From positions 248,001 through 312,000 of the forward strand of contig NZ_JAJTTH010000001.1 in the NCBI RefSeq assembly GCF_021341665.1: 64,000 bases of DNA, given 5' to 3'. This DNA is from Pseudomonas sp. Au-Pse12. GTDB lineage: Bacteria > Pseudomonadota > Gammaproteobacteria > Pseudomonadales > Pseudomonadaceae. This document shows, one piece after another, positions 43,357 through 52,194 of the stretch. Each line of letters opens with the position of its first letter. Within the stretch, counting starts at the first letter, position 1. The notes beneath the pieces are model-generated. The model ran no database searches. It saw nothing but the letters and a program-made list of their open reading frames with translations, and was not told the DNA's origin. The position numbers were made by a program, and so were the translations under genes.

Positions 43357-44393
43357 CGTTTGCGCTCCACTCCCCAACGGTAGCCCGAGAGGCTGCCGTC
43401 GCTGCGCACCACCCGGTGGCAGGGGATGGCCACGGCCAGGCTGTTGGCCGCGCAGGCCTGGGCCACGGCGCGCGTGGCCTTGGGCGCGCCGATGCACTGG
43501 GCGATCTCGGCGTAGCTGGCGGTACTGCCCGGCGGGATGTTCCTCAGGGCCTGCCACACCCGCTCCTGGAACACCGTGCCTTGCAGGTCCAGGGGCAGGT
43601 CCAGGCCAATGGCCGGGGCTTCGATAAAGCCCACCACCTGGGCGATCAAGCGTTCGAAGTCGCGATCGGCGCCGATCAGGTTGGCCCGGGGGAATTTGTC
43701 CTGCAGTTGCTCCAGCAGCGGGCCGGGCTCGTCGCCCAGGAGAATGGCGCACACCCCGCGCTCGCTTTGCGCCACCAGGATTGCCCCGAGGGAGCACTGG
43801 CCCAGGGCGAAGCGGATATCGGTGTTGGGGCCACCGGCGCGGTAGTCGCTGGGCTTCATGCCGAGCAGGTGGTCGGCGGTTTCGTAGAAGCGACTGTTGG
43901 AGTTGAAGCCGGCGTCGTACAGGGCAGCGGTGACCGATTGGCCGTTTTCCAGATGGGAACGCACTTTGCGTGAGCGCTGGGCGTTGGCATAGGCGCGCGG
44001 GGTCAGGCCGGTGGCGGCCTTGAACACGCGGTGGAAGTGATAGCTGCTCATGCCCGCATGCTGTGCCAGTTGCCCCAGGCTGGGGGGCGTTTCGGCGTTC
44101 TCGATCTGCCGGCAGGCCAGTGCCACCAGCGTCGCGTGATGCGCGGCAACCTGGGTCTGGTCGCTGGCCAGGCGCTTGCTCGGTCGATAACCGGCGGCTT
44201 CGGCTTGCTCGGCGCTGTCGAAGAACTCGACATTCTCTGCCTTGGGCAAGCGCGACAGGCTGCTGGGGCGGCAATAGACGCCGGTGGTGCGCACGGCGTA
44301 GACGAAGCTGGCGTCGGCGCTGGCATCGCGCTTGAGCACGGCTTGCCAGCGCGGGTCCTGTTCGGTGCGGTGTTTGCGTGACGAAGCGGTCAT
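43308..44393 (-). CDS. ada: Ada-type O6-methylguanine-DNA methyltransferase/AraC regulator
   Basis: 361 residues from ATG 44393. Domain order: N-Ada-like domain (about 15-75), AraC helix-turn-helix (about 85-180, LGQLAQHAGMSSYHFHRVFK) and the C-terminal methyltransferase with the acceptor Cys in IPCHRV. In the N-Ada domain only the first zinc cysteine (TTGVYCRP) is kept. The usual second (C in PSC) is Ser, and the C-x2-C pair of GFRPCKRC reads GYRPSKRL. Thus phosphotriester-triggered activation is doubtful, while O6-methylguanine repair should remain. Same direction as alkB. Confidence 0.85.
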   Translation of the reverse strand: MTASSRKHRTEQDPRWQAVLKRDASADASFVYAVRTTGVYCRPSSLSRLPKAENVEFFDSAEQAEAAGYRPSKRLASDQTQVAAHHATLVALACRQIENAETPPSLGQLAQHAGMSSYHFHRVFKAATGLTPRAYANAQRSRKVRSHLENGQSVTAALYDAGFNSNSRFYETADHLLGMKPSDYRAGGPNTDIRFALGQCSLGAILVAQSERGVCAILLGDEPGPLLEQLQDKFPRANLIGADRDFERLIAQVVGFIEAPAIGLDLPLDLQGTVFQERVWQALRNIPPGSTASYAEIAQCIGAPKATRAVAQACAANSLAVAIPCHRVVRSDGSLSGYRWGVERKRQLLEREAASEASMPM

Positions 44394-44478
44394 GGTCGGT
44401 ACTCGGTAAGCGGTGGCGGCCAGGTTAACCAGGGGCGGGCGGCTCGGCACTCCGGGTCTTGCGCTCGAATTGCCCGGG

Positions 44479-45159
44479 TCAGCCGGCCTGGCGCAAGGTC
44501 AGGTTGATCCGTTGCCTGCCCAGTAGCGGGTGCTGGCCGTCCTTGAGGGCCAGCACCCCGTGATAACGCAGGCGGTCCACGCCGCCCCACACCACCACAT
44601 CACCATGCAGCAGCGGCACTCGCTGAGTTTTGCCGTTGCGCTGCTGGCCGCCAAAGAGAAAGGTCGCCGGCAGGCCCAGGGATACGGAAACGATGGGGGC
44701 CGTGTAGTCGCGCTCGTTCTTGTCCTGGTGCAGGGACATTTTCGCTCCGGGCCGGTAGCAATTGATCAGGCAGGAGTCCGGGGCGAACCCCGGGAAGCCA
44801 GCAGCCTGCGCCGCCGCTTCGGCCAGCTCGCGGAACACCCCGGGCATGGCCGGCCAGGGCCGCTGGCTCTGCGGGTCGATGGGGCTGTAGCGATAGCCGT
44901 GGCGGTCGGTGGTCCAGCCCAGTTGCCCGCAACTGCTGAGGCCGACCGACATGGTGAAGCCGCCAGGGGTCTGCATCTGGCGAAAGGGCGCTGCGCCAAG
45001 TACGGCATGGAGTGGCGGCAACAGCGCTTCGATCCAGGGCAGGGCGAAGCCGCGCAAGACCCTCGATTGCGGGCCCAGCAGCTCGATGCGGGCCGGCTGT
45101 TGCAGGTCGCTGTCACTGAACAGGCCGAGGTTGGCGGGGCCGCCATCACTACAGTGCAT
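44479..45159 (-). CDS. alkB: Alpha-ketoglutarate-dependent dioxygenase AlkB
   Basis: 226 residues, a full-length AlkB. Iron ligands H-x-D in SLHQDKNERD and a His in RYHGVLAL; the 2-oxoglutarate arginines are in QRINLTLRQ. It removes 1-methyladenine and 3-methylcytosine lesions by oxidation in the cytoplasm. It overlaps the end of the upstream 2OG-Fe(II) oxygenase by 11 bp and is followed by ada, forming a probable alkylation-repair operon. Confidence 0.9.
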   Translation of the reverse strand: MHCSDGGPANLGLFSDSDLQQPARIELLGPQSRVLRGFALPWIEALLPPLHAVLGAAPFRQMQTPGGFTMSVGLSSCGQLGWTTDRHGYRYSPIDPQSQRPWPAMPGVFRELAEAAAQAAGFPGFAPDSCLINCYRPGAKMSLHQDKNERDYTAPIVSVSLGLPATFLFGGQQRNGKTQRVPLLHGDVVVWGGVDRLRYHGVLALKDGQHPLLGRQRINLTLRQAG

Positions 45160-45865
45160 CGTGAAAAATCACTCCAAGGGTATGACGCTGGCCACTGTGA
45201 ACACGACTGACGCCGTGGCGCAAGGTCACCCGATAGGGGCCGCGCGCTCCGGCTACCGGGCGATGATGCACGGCGAATACCAGGCCATCACCCTGCTTCA
45301 GACCAATGACCTGCGGCCGTGATTGCATGCGCGGGCGCTGTTCGGTGAGCACCAGTTCGCCGCCGCTGAAATCGGTTCCCGGCTGCGAGAGCAGGCAGGC
45401 CACTTGCAGAGGAAATACGTGTTCGCCGTACAGATCCTGGTGCAGGCAGTTGTAGTCCCCAGGGCCATATTGCAGGAGCAACGGGGTTGGGCGACGTTGC
45501 CCGGCGCCATGGCAGCGCTGGATGAACGCGCCGTGCTCCGGCGGATAATGCACGTCGATGTTCATCAGGCGGTTCCAGCGGTTGGCCTGGTCGACAAGGC
45601 GCGGGTAGAGCAATTGGCGCAACTGCGCCACCGGCTCCGGTAGCGGATACCCGAAGTACTGATACTCGCCTCGGCCGAAACCATGGCGGGCCATGATGAC
45701 TTTCGAACGAAACAGCCCGGGGTGCTGGTAAAGGCGGCTGATGGCCTGGCACTGCTGCACCGTCAGCAGGCCTTCGAGCCGGGCGCAGCCGTCCTCGTCA
45801 AGGGCCTGCTCGATGCGGGCCCAATCCAGGTGTTGCAGGCGATCATGGAGCGATGAGGCGGGCAT
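45149..45865 (-). CDS. 2OG-Fe(II) oxygenase
   Basis: 238 residues from ATG 45865. Core of a 2-oxoglutarate/Fe(II) dioxygenase: CLHQDLYGEHVFPLQVACLL with H-x-D, then the distal His and Arg in GVSRVHSGQRHTLGVIFHDA. It resembles the oxygenases found beside ada and alkB in several bacteria, so it may be another DNA or protein demethylase. The substrate is not shown. It leads the repair group. Confidence 0.8.
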   Translation of the reverse strand: MPASSLHDRLQHLDWARIEQALDEDGCARLEGLLTVQQCQAISRLYQHPGLFRSKVIMARHGFGRGEYQYFGYPLPEPVAQLRQLLYPRLVDQANRWNRLMNIDVHYPPEHGAFIQRCHGAGQRRPTPLLLQYGPGDYNCLHQDLYGEHVFPLQVACLLSQPGTDFSGGELVLTEQRPRMQSRPQVIGLKQGDGLVFAVHHRPVAGARGPYRVTLRHGVSRVHSGQRHTLGVIFHDAL

Positions 45866-45967
45866 GGCGAGAGTGTCCTGGGCAGTAGAGAGCCCGGCCA
45901 GTCTGCGGCTCGGGTGCCTGCTGGACACTCCGTTGCTTGCGCTTGAATCGGTCGCGGGGAATGGCCT

Positions 45968-46138
45968 CTACAGCGCCTTGCTGACGCTGACGTCGCTGAT
46001 GACATCGTCGGATTGGCCATGCAGCGCCTCGAGGGCGGCCCGGGCTTCTTCTTCGGAGCCGGTTTGCAGTTGGGCGAATTCGAAGCGGCGCTCACCATTG
46101 AGCTTGTATTTGATGACGTACTTGGTGGTCTGGGGCAC
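45968..46138 (-). CDS. Small hypothetical protein, 56 aa
   Basis: 56 residues from GTG 46138: TTKYVIKYKLNGERRFEFAQ, then EEEARAALEALHGQSDDVIS and DVSVSKAL. A short beta-alpha-beta pattern and normal codon use support a real gene. Family unknown. Confidence 0.5.
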   Translation of the reverse strand: MPQTTKYVIKYKLNGERRFEFAQLQTGSEEEARAALEALHGQSDDVISDVSVSKAL

Positions 46139-46167
46139 GGGGCTACCTGTTGTCGCGAGGGGAGGGC

Positions 46168-46470
46168 TTAGCGCAGTTTCGAGCTGGAACGACGAATGAT
46201 GCGGATCGAATGCGTCAGGTTCGGCTTGCGGGTCACACTGATGGCCCGGCGGTTGACGGTATCGATGGTGATGTTCCAGAAGCCGGTGCTGGGCGCGGTG
46301 ATTTTCGCCGGAAACTTGTCGAAGGCGCCGCCGTGGTAGGTGTGGCGGCCGCCGTTCTTGAAGCTACGGAAGTTGGCGTCGCTCATCAGGCGAATGTTGC
46401 AGACCTGGGAGCATTCGATGACGACAATGTCGTCTTCGTTCAGGTGCTCGCGCTGGTGGATGAATTTCAT
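46168..46470 (-). CDS. DUF1883 family protein
   Basis: 100 residues. Matches the DUF1883 pattern: MKFIHQREHLNEDDIVVIEC, SQVCNIRLMSDANF, RHTYHGGAFDKFPAKI and PSTGFWNITIDT. A cytoplasmic beta-rich domain sometimes found with TIR-domain effectors; here it stands alone. Function unknown. Confidence 0.8.
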   Translation of the reverse strand: MKFIHQREHLNEDDIVVIECSQVCNIRLMSDANFRSFKNGGRHTYHGGAFDKFPAKITAPSTGFWNITIDTVNRRAISVTRKPNLTHSIRIIRRSSSKLR

Positions 46471-46680
46471 GGGCGCCTCCAGAAGGGCTATAGCTACAAA
46501 AGCAAAAAACGTTTGCGTGGGCGATGGCGCAGTTTATCAGGAGCCACGGGTTATTATTCGGTGCCGGCATCGGGCTTTGACAATTTAAAACAGTTATTTG
46601 GATTTTTATCGGCGATAAAGCCGTGCCTTCGGAGAAAAACAGCGTCTTTGCTGTCGGAGGGACTTTCTTGGAGATTTCAT

Positions 46681-47031
46681 ATGAAGCGCTGGGTGTGGGT
46701 TCTGGTCTTGGCAATCGGCGGTTGCGCAAGCGTCTCGGATATTAACCAGACGCCGCCGACCCTGAGCGTGATTTCCGGCAAGAAGCCTCAGGAGTACGCC
46801 AAGTGCCTGAGCGACAAGCTTTCCGCCAGCCGTGGCGCGCTGCAGGTCGAGCCACACAAGGATGGTTTTCGGGTGATAGTGCCGCAGAGCCTGTCATCGG
46901 CTCCGGCGGCGGTGTTCTACATCGAAGGGCGCTCTGGCGGCAGCAGCATCAAGCTGCACGAGCAGATGAACAACAACCCCTTGCGGCCTCAGGATGTACG
47001 CAAGGCCGGTGAGGCCTGTATCTCCGGTTGA
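46681..47031 (+). CDS. Lipoprotein, hypothetical
   Basis: 116 residues from ATG 46681, close after a GAGAT-like start signal. Lipobox AIGGC (Cys16), then a mature domain with a conserved look: GKKPQEYAKCLSDKLSASRG, FRVIVPQSLSSAPAAVFYIE and RKAGEACISG, two further cysteines that may bridge. Envelope-located. Function unknown. Confidence 0.65.
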   Translation: MKRWVWVLVLAIGGCASVSDINQTPPTLSVISGKKPQEYAKCLSDKLSASRGALQVEPHKDGFRVIVPQSLSSAPAAVFYIEGRSGGSSIKLHEQMNNNPLRPQDVRKAGEACISG

Positions 47032-47324
47032 GGCTTGTTTCTTTCAGATGGCCGCCAGCGTTGCCCCTGCTTCCATTCTCCAGGCGTTGCCGCAGCCCCG
47101 GGTAGCGTCAGCAACGTCGGTCTTTCGCAGCCTCTTGTGCCAGTAGAAGCCTTGTTTCCCTGCGGCGATTAGCCGCTTTTTTTCGCCTGAAAAAACCTTG
47201 TCTCGCGCTTCGGTATTCGATAGGCGCGGGCCAATTTCGCGTTGTCCCGGTGGATCAATTGCCCTACTATTTGTGCGCTTATGCCATGCAGGTCTAAGCA
47301 TATAACTAGAATAATGGAGTTCAT

Positions 47325-47975
47325 ATGATCCCACTGGATCGAATGCTATTGAGTGGCCTGATGCTGCTGTTTGTGCAAACTGCCCATGCCGTGGATGGGC
47401 AGAAAGTCTTCACCCAGGGGGGTGCTCAGCCGGGGGCGACGGCCTGTCTGGCCTGCCATGGCGCCGATGGCATGGGGTTGGCGCCGGCCGGGTTTCCACG
47501 CCTTGCCGGCTTGCCAGCGGGCTATCTCAGCAAGCAACTGCATGATTTTCGCAGCGGTGTGCGCAGCAACCCGGTGATGCAGCCGTTGGCCAAGGCCTTG
47601 AGCGAAGAGGAAATCACCGCGGTGACTACCGCCCTGGCCGCAATGCCTGCGCCGAAGCTTTCTCCCGTCAGCCGCAGCCAGGCCGCGACCGGTGTCGGCG
47701 AACGCCTGGCGCTGCGTGGCGCCTGGGACCGGCAGGTGCCCGAGTGCGTCAGTTGCCACGGCCCGGGTGGCGTGGGCGTCGGCAGCGCCTTTCCACCCCT
47801 GGCCGGGCAACCGGCCAGTTACCTGGTGGCACAACTGAACGCCTGGCGCGAGGGCACTCGGCACAACGACCCCAATGACCTGATGGGGCATATCGCCAAA
47901 TCCTTGAGCGCCGAAGAAGTGGCCGCAGTGGCGGACTACTTTGCAACCTTGAACGCTCAGGAGGCGCGCCCATGA
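47325..47975 (+). CDS. Diheme cytochrome c, TsdB-like
   Basis: 216 residues. Signal segment LLSGLMLLFVQTAHAV, then two cytochrome c domains with heme sites CLACH and CVSCH. The plan is that of cytochrome c4 and TsdB, the electron acceptor of thiosulfate dehydrogenase. Its stop overlaps the next gene start by 4 bp, so the two are translationally coupled. Confidence 0.75.
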   Translation: MIPLDRMLLSGLMLLFVQTAHAVDGQKVFTQGGAQPGATACLACHGADGMGLAPAGFPRLAGLPAGYLSKQLHDFRSGVRSNPVMQPLAKALSEEEITAVTTALAAMPAPKLSPVSRSQAATGVGERLALRGAWDRQVPECVSCHGPGGVGVGSAFPPLAGQPASYLVAQLNAWREGTRHNDPNDLMGHIAKSLSAEEVAAVADYFATLNAQEARP

Positions 47976-48895
47976 AGCATCTATTGATTCCAGGGGCACT
48001 GTTGAGCGTGCTCGCGACCCAGGTGCAAGCGGCCACCATCGCCATGGAAGACCAGTCGCAGATCCCCGCGCCAAGCGCTTCGGCCCATGTCGAGTACTTC
48101 AAGGCACCGGCTGAAAGCGAACTGCCGGACAACGCCTACGGCAAACTGGTGCGCGAAGGTTACGCATTGTTTGTCGATACCAAGCGCCTGGCGCCGAAGT
48201 TCGTCGGCAATGGCCTCAATTGCAGCAACTGCCACCTCGACCAGGGGCGCCTGGCCAACTCGGCGCCGCTGTGGGGCGCGTACCCGATGTACCCGGCCTA
48301 TCGCAAGAAGAACGACAAGGTGAATACCTTTGCCGAACGCCTGCAGGGCTGCTTCCAGTTCAGCATGAACGGCGGCAAGCCGCCGGCGGCGGACAGCCCG
48401 GAGATTACCGCGCTGTCGGTGTACGCCTACTGGCTGGCGAGCAAGGCGCCGCTGGGCGTCGAGTTGCCCGGACGCGGTTATCCCGACATAGCGCAGCCGG
48501 CCAAGGGCTACGACCTGAAGCAGGGCGCGGCGGTGTATCAGGCGCAATGTGCGGTCTGCCACGGCGACAATGGCCAGGGCCAGAAGGCGGGCGCGGATTA
48601 CGTGATGCCGCCGCTCTGGGGCAAGGACTCCTACAACTGGGGCGCCGGGATGCACCGGATCAACACCGCGGCCTCCTTCATCAAGCACAACATGCCGCTG
48701 GGCAAGGGCGGCAGCCTGAGCGATCAGCAGGCCTGGGACGTGGCGGCTTTCGTCAACAGCCATGAGCGGCCACAGGACCCGCGCCTGGTGGAGGGTTCCA
48801 TCGAGAAGACCCGGGTCAAGTTCCATGCCAATGACGGGGTAAATTTATACGGTCAGACGGTAGAAGGCGTGCTGATAGGCCAGGGCATCCGATAA
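47972..48895 (+). CDS. tsdA: Thiosulfate dehydrogenase, TsdA-like diheme cytochrome
   Basis: 307 residues. Signal peptide ending near QVQAA. Heme sites CSNCH (GLNCSNCHLDQGR) and CAVCH (QCAVCHGDNGQG). A further Cys in RLQGCFQFSMNGG sits where TsdA has its unusual axial Cys ligand of the catalytic heme. NMPLGKGG may give the Met ligand of heme 2. TsdA oxidises thiosulfate to tetrathionate in the periplasm, passing electrons to TsdB. The preceding gene fits TsdB. Confidence 0.75.
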   Translation: MKHLLIPGALLSVLATQVQAATIAMEDQSQIPAPSASAHVEYFKAPAESELPDNAYGKLVREGYALFVDTKRLAPKFVGNGLNCSNCHLDQGRLANSAPLWGAYPMYPAYRKKNDKVNTFAERLQGCFQFSMNGGKPPAADSPEITALSVYAYWLASKAPLGVELPGRGYPDIAQPAKGYDLKQGAAVYQAQCAVCHGDNGQGQKAGADYVMPPLWGKDSYNWGAGMHRINTAASFIKHNMPLGKGGSLSDQQAWDVAAFVNSHERPQDPRLVEGSIEKTRVKFHANDGVNLYGQTVEGVLIGQGIR

Positions 48896-48964
48896 ACTAT
48901 CGCCCATTGTCACCGGTGCCGTCCGGGCTCACGCCCTGGCGGCATCGATTTTTTGGGAGAAAGC

Positions 48965-49195
48965 ATGAAGCGGGAAGACGTCAGGGAAAAGCATGCAGAG
49001 GGCTTGATCTCTGCCACCCATGTGATTCAGAACCCGGCCAATTCGGGTGAGTGGATTGTATTTTTCAAGAAAAGCGCTGGGCGCAGCTACTTTCTGGTGG
49101 ATGACAGCGACGAGGTGGAATCCTTCTGCCGCCTCGACGACCTGATCGAAACCATTCGTGGCCTGGGCATCAAATTCGCCGAGATTCATATGTAG
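48965..49195 (+). CDS. Small hypothetical protein, 76 aa
   Basis: 76 residues from ATG 48965 with GGGAGAAA upstream. It contains SGEWIVFFKKSAGRSYFLVD, then SFCRLDDLIETIRGLGIKF. A compact alpha-beta pattern, probably cytoplasmic. The family is not known to me. Confidence 0.55.
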   Translation: MKREDVREKHAEGLISATHVIQNPANSGEWIVFFKKSAGRSYFLVDDSDEVESFCRLDDLIETIRGLGIKFAEIHM

Positions 49196-49209
49196 AAGGC
49201 GTTCGCCTT

Positions 49210-49491
49210 CTATTTGCAGACCACCACCACGCTGCGGCTTTTGTAGTTGCCGACATCGACCCCTAGGGTCTTGTCGCTTTCCTTGGGCGCTGGTGTGCCT
49301 TCAGTGCTGACGATCCGATAGCCGGTGCCGGCGCAGGACGTATCGGCTTTCTCATAGCAGCTGGCCCAGGAACTGGCTTCCCCGGAGCAATCGATGCTCA
49401 GGCCTTGCTCGCCGTTGGTCAGGTAGGTGTTGGAGGCGGTGGCGCATCCGCTCAGGGCCAGTACTGCGGTGACGGTAAGAAGTCTGTTCAT
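49210..49491 (-). CDS. Small lipoprotein, hypothetical
   Basis: 93 residues. Leader LLTVTAVLALSGC ends in a lipobox with Cys16. The mature part has four further cysteines (SIDCSGEASSWASC, TSCAGTGYRI and VVVVCK), likely forming disulfides in the envelope. Function unknown. Confidence 0.65.
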   Translation of the reverse strand: MNRLLTVTAVLALSGCATASNTYLTNGEQGLSIDCSGEASSWASCYEKADTSCAGTGYRIVSTEGTPAPKESDKTLGVDVGNYKSRSVVVVCK

Positions 49492-49863
49492 GGGCGATTT
49501 CGTCGTCTGAAGGGGAAGGGGAAGGTATAGGACGGCGCGGCGCGGCGATGCTATAGCTAATGGCCATTTCGGTACAGCGCATCACCTTAGTCTGCGGCCG
49601 GCCTGCAAAAGTGCCGTAGCCTCTGTAGGGGGGCATTTGGCGGCTACCTGGGGTGTTCCGGCCTGCTTGCGCAGGGGCCGGTTTGCAAGCGCTGCGCGGT
49701 GACGAAGGTTTACCTGAGGGGCTATCTGGAGGATGCTGCGGAACTATCTGGCACTTTATTTCTCTATGATGGCATCGGTTAGCCAGTGCGGGGCATTGTA
49801 AGGCGCTCGCGCCCTCATTAGACTGCGCCGAAACTCGTACACACAGCCTTTTTAAGGACTCAT
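49492..49863. other. Intergenic upstream of galU
   Basis: No gene is seen. It contains the probable galU promoter (listed) and short inverted sequences of no clear role. Confidence 0.5.
49796..49824 (+). promoter_or_regulatory. Probable galU promoter
   Basis: TTGTAA (49796-49801), 17-bp spacer, TAGACT (49819-49824), 40 bp before the galU start. Confidence 0.5.
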
Positions 49864-50703
49864 ATGATCAAGAAATGCTTGTTCCCAGCAGCCGGTTACG
49901 GTACTCGCTTCCTGCCAGCGACTAAAGCCATGCCTAAAGAAATGCTGCCGGTGGTGAACAAGCCACTGATCCAGTACGGCGTTGAAGAAGCGCTGGATGC
50001 CGGATTGACTGAAATCTCCATCGTGACCGGCCGTGGCAAGCGCGCCCTCGAAGACCACTTCGACATCAGTTACGAGCTGGAAAACCAGATCAAGGGCACC
50101 GACAAGGAGAAATACCTGGTCGGTATCCGCAAACTGCTGGACGAGTGCTCGTTCTCCTACACTCGCCAGACTGAAATGAAAGGCCTGGGCCACGCGATTC
50201 TGACCGGTCGCCCACTGATCGGTGACGAGCCCTTCGCCGTGGTGCTGGCGGACGACCTGTGCGTCAACCTCGAAGGCGACGGCGTACTGACCCAGATGGT
50301 CAAGCTGTACAAGCAGTTCCGCTGCTCGATCGTGGCCATCCAGGAAGTCGACCCGCAGGAAACCAACAAGTACGGCGTGATCGCTGGCGAGATGATCCGT
50401 GACGACATCTACCGCGTTCACAGCATGGTCGAGAAGCCAAAGCCGGAAGATGCGCCGTCGAACCTGGCGATCATCGGTCGTTACATCCTGACCCCGGACA
50501 TCTTCGACCTGATCGAGCAGACCGAGCCAGGCAAGGGTGGTGAAATCCAGATCACCGACGCCTTGATGAAGCAGGCGCAGAACGGCTGCGTGATGGCCTA
50601 CAAATTCAAGGGCAAGCGCTTCGACTGCGGTGGTGCTGAAGGCTACATCGACGCGACCAACTTCTGCTTCGAAAACTTCTACAAGACCGGCAAAGCTTAC
50701 TGA
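49864..50703 (+). CDS. galU: UTP-glucose-1-phosphate uridylyltransferase
   Basis: 279 residues, full length. Nucleotide-binding start CLFPAAGYGTRFLPATKAMP and the conserved VVNKPLIQYGVEEALDAG. VVLADDLC carries the catalytic Asp region, and EKPKPEDAPSN and FDCGGAEGYIDA complete the family set. It makes UDP-glucose for exopolysaccharide, LPS and trehalose-type pathways in the cytoplasm. A terminator follows. Confidence 0.95.
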   Translation: MIKKCLFPAAGYGTRFLPATKAMPKEMLPVVNKPLIQYGVEEALDAGLTEISIVTGRGKRALEDHFDISYELENQIKGTDKEKYLVGIRKLLDECSFSYTRQTEMKGLGHAILTGRPLIGDEPFAVVLADDLCVNLEGDGVLTQMVKLYKQFRCSIVAIQEVDPQETNKYGVIAGEMIRDDIYRVHSMVEKPKPEDAPSNLAIIGRYILTPDIFDLIEQTEPGKGGEIQITDALMKQAQNGCVMAYKFKGKRFDCGGAEGYIDATNFCFENFYKTGKAY

Positions 50704-50727
50704 TAGCGGCTGTACGGGTTTGTCGGG

Positions 50728-50753
50728 AAAGCCACCTTCGGGTGGCTTTTTCA
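50728..50753 (+). terminator. Rho-independent terminator of galU
   Basis: AAAGCCACC-TTCG-GGTGGCTTT followed by TTC: a 9-bp stem with a stable UUCG tetraloop, 25 bp after the galU stop. Confidence 0.85.
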
Positions 50754-50835
50754 TTGGTCGCCCTTATGTAAAAACCTCTGCGCTGACCCGCGCGTTATCT
50801 GCGGTTATGCTTGTCAGCCTGCCTGGGAGAGTGAA

Positions 50836-52194
50836 ATGGCCTACGATTTTGATCTTTATGTAATTGGCGCCGGTTCCGGCGGTGTGCGTTGCGCGCGATT
50901 CGCGGCGGGTTTTGGCGCGAAAGTCGCGGTCGCGGAAAGCCGCTATCTGGGAGGTACCTGTGTCAACGTCGGCTGTGTGCCGAAAAAGCTGCTGGTATAC
51001 GGCGCGCACTTTGCCGAAGACTTCGAGCAATCCGCGGGCTTTGGCTGGTCCCTGGGTGAAGCGAATTTCGATTGGGCAACCCTGATTGCCAACAAGGACC
51101 GCGAGATCAATCGCCTCAACGGCATTTATCGCAACCTGCTGGTCAACAGTGGCGTGACCCTGCATGAAGGCCACGCCAGGCTGATCGATGCGCATCAGGT
51201 GGAAGTCAACGGCCAGCGTTACACCGCCAAGCACATCCTTATCGCGACGGGTGGCTGGCCGCAGATTCCGGACATTCCGGGGCGTGAGCATGCCATCAGC
51301 TCCAATGAGGCCTTCTTCCTCAAGGCGCTGCCCAAGCGCGTGCTGGTGGTGGGTGGCGGCTACATTGCGGTGGAGTTCGCCGGGATCTTCCATGGTCTGG
51401 GCGCCGACACTCAGTTGCTGTATCGCGGCGATCTGTTCCTGCGCGGTTTTGACGGCGCGGTGCGCAAGCATTTGCAGGAAGAGTTGACCAAGCGCGGATT
51501 GGGGCTGCAATTCAACGCGGACATCGAGCGTATCGACAAGCAGGCTGACGGCAGTCTTGAGGTCACGCTCAAGGATGGTCGCAAGCTGGTCGCCGACTGC
51601 GTGTTCTACGCCACTGGGCGCCGGCCGATGCTCGACAACCTGGGGCTGGAAAACACCGGAGTCAAGCTCGACAAGCGGGGCTTCATCGAGGTGGATGAGC
51701 AGTACCAGAGCAGCGAGCCGTCGATCCTGGCGATTGGCGATGTGATCGGCCGCGTGCAACTGACGCCGGTCGCCCTGGCCGAAGGCATGGCCGTGGCTCG
51801 GCGTCTGTTCAAGCCAGAGCAATACCGCCCGGTGGACTACCAGATGATTCCTACGGCGGTGTTCAGCCTGCCGAATATCGGCACCGTCGGTCTGACCGAG
51901 GAGCAGGCGCGGGAAGCGGGGCACAAGGTGCAGATCTTCGAGAGCCGTTTCCGGCCAATGAAGCTGACCCTGACCGACTGCCAGGAGCGCACGCTGATGA
52001 AGCTGGTGGTCGATGCCGACAGCGACAAGGTGCTGGGTTGCCACATGGTGGGGCCGGATGCCGGTGAAATCGTCCAGGGCTTGGCGATTGCCCTGAAGGC
52101 CGGGGCAACCAAGCGTGACTTCGACGAAACCATCGGCGTGCACCCGACGGCCGCCGAAGAGTTCGTCACCATGCGTACACCTGTCGCGGGCTGA
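50836..52194 (+). CDS. gor: Glutathione-disulfide reductase
   Basis: 452 residues. FAD-binding [19 protein letters not shown], redox-active pair [13 protein letters not shown] (Cys in C-x4-C), NADPH region [14 protein letters not shown] and the C-terminal [11 protein letters not shown] with the catalytic His-Glu pair. It reduces GSSG to GSH with NADPH in the cytoplasm. It lies next to an OxyR-type peroxide-defence pair. Its stop abuts the convergent KfrA-like gene. Confidence 0.95.
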   Translation: MAYDFDLYVIGAGSGGVRCARFAAGFGAKVAVAESRYLGGTCVNVGCVPKKLLVYGAHFAEDFEQSAGFGWSLGEANFDWATLIANKDREINRLNGIYRNLLVNSGVTLHEGHARLIDAHQVEVNGQRYTAKHILIATGGWPQIPDIPGREHAISSNEAFFLKALPKRVLVVGGGYIAVEFAGIFHGLGADTQLLYRGDLFLRGFDGAVRKHLQEELTKRGLGLQFNADIERIDKQADGSLEVTLKDGRKLVADCVFYATGRRPMLDNLGLENTGVKLDKRGFIEVDEQYQSSEPSILAIGDVIGRVQLTPVALAEGMAVARRLFKPEQYRPVDYQMIPTAVFSLPNIGTVGLTEEQAREAGHKVQIFESRFRPMKLTLTDCQERTLMKLVVDADSDKVLGCHMVGPDAGEIVQGLAIALKAGATKRDFDETIGVHPTAAEEFVTMRTPVAG

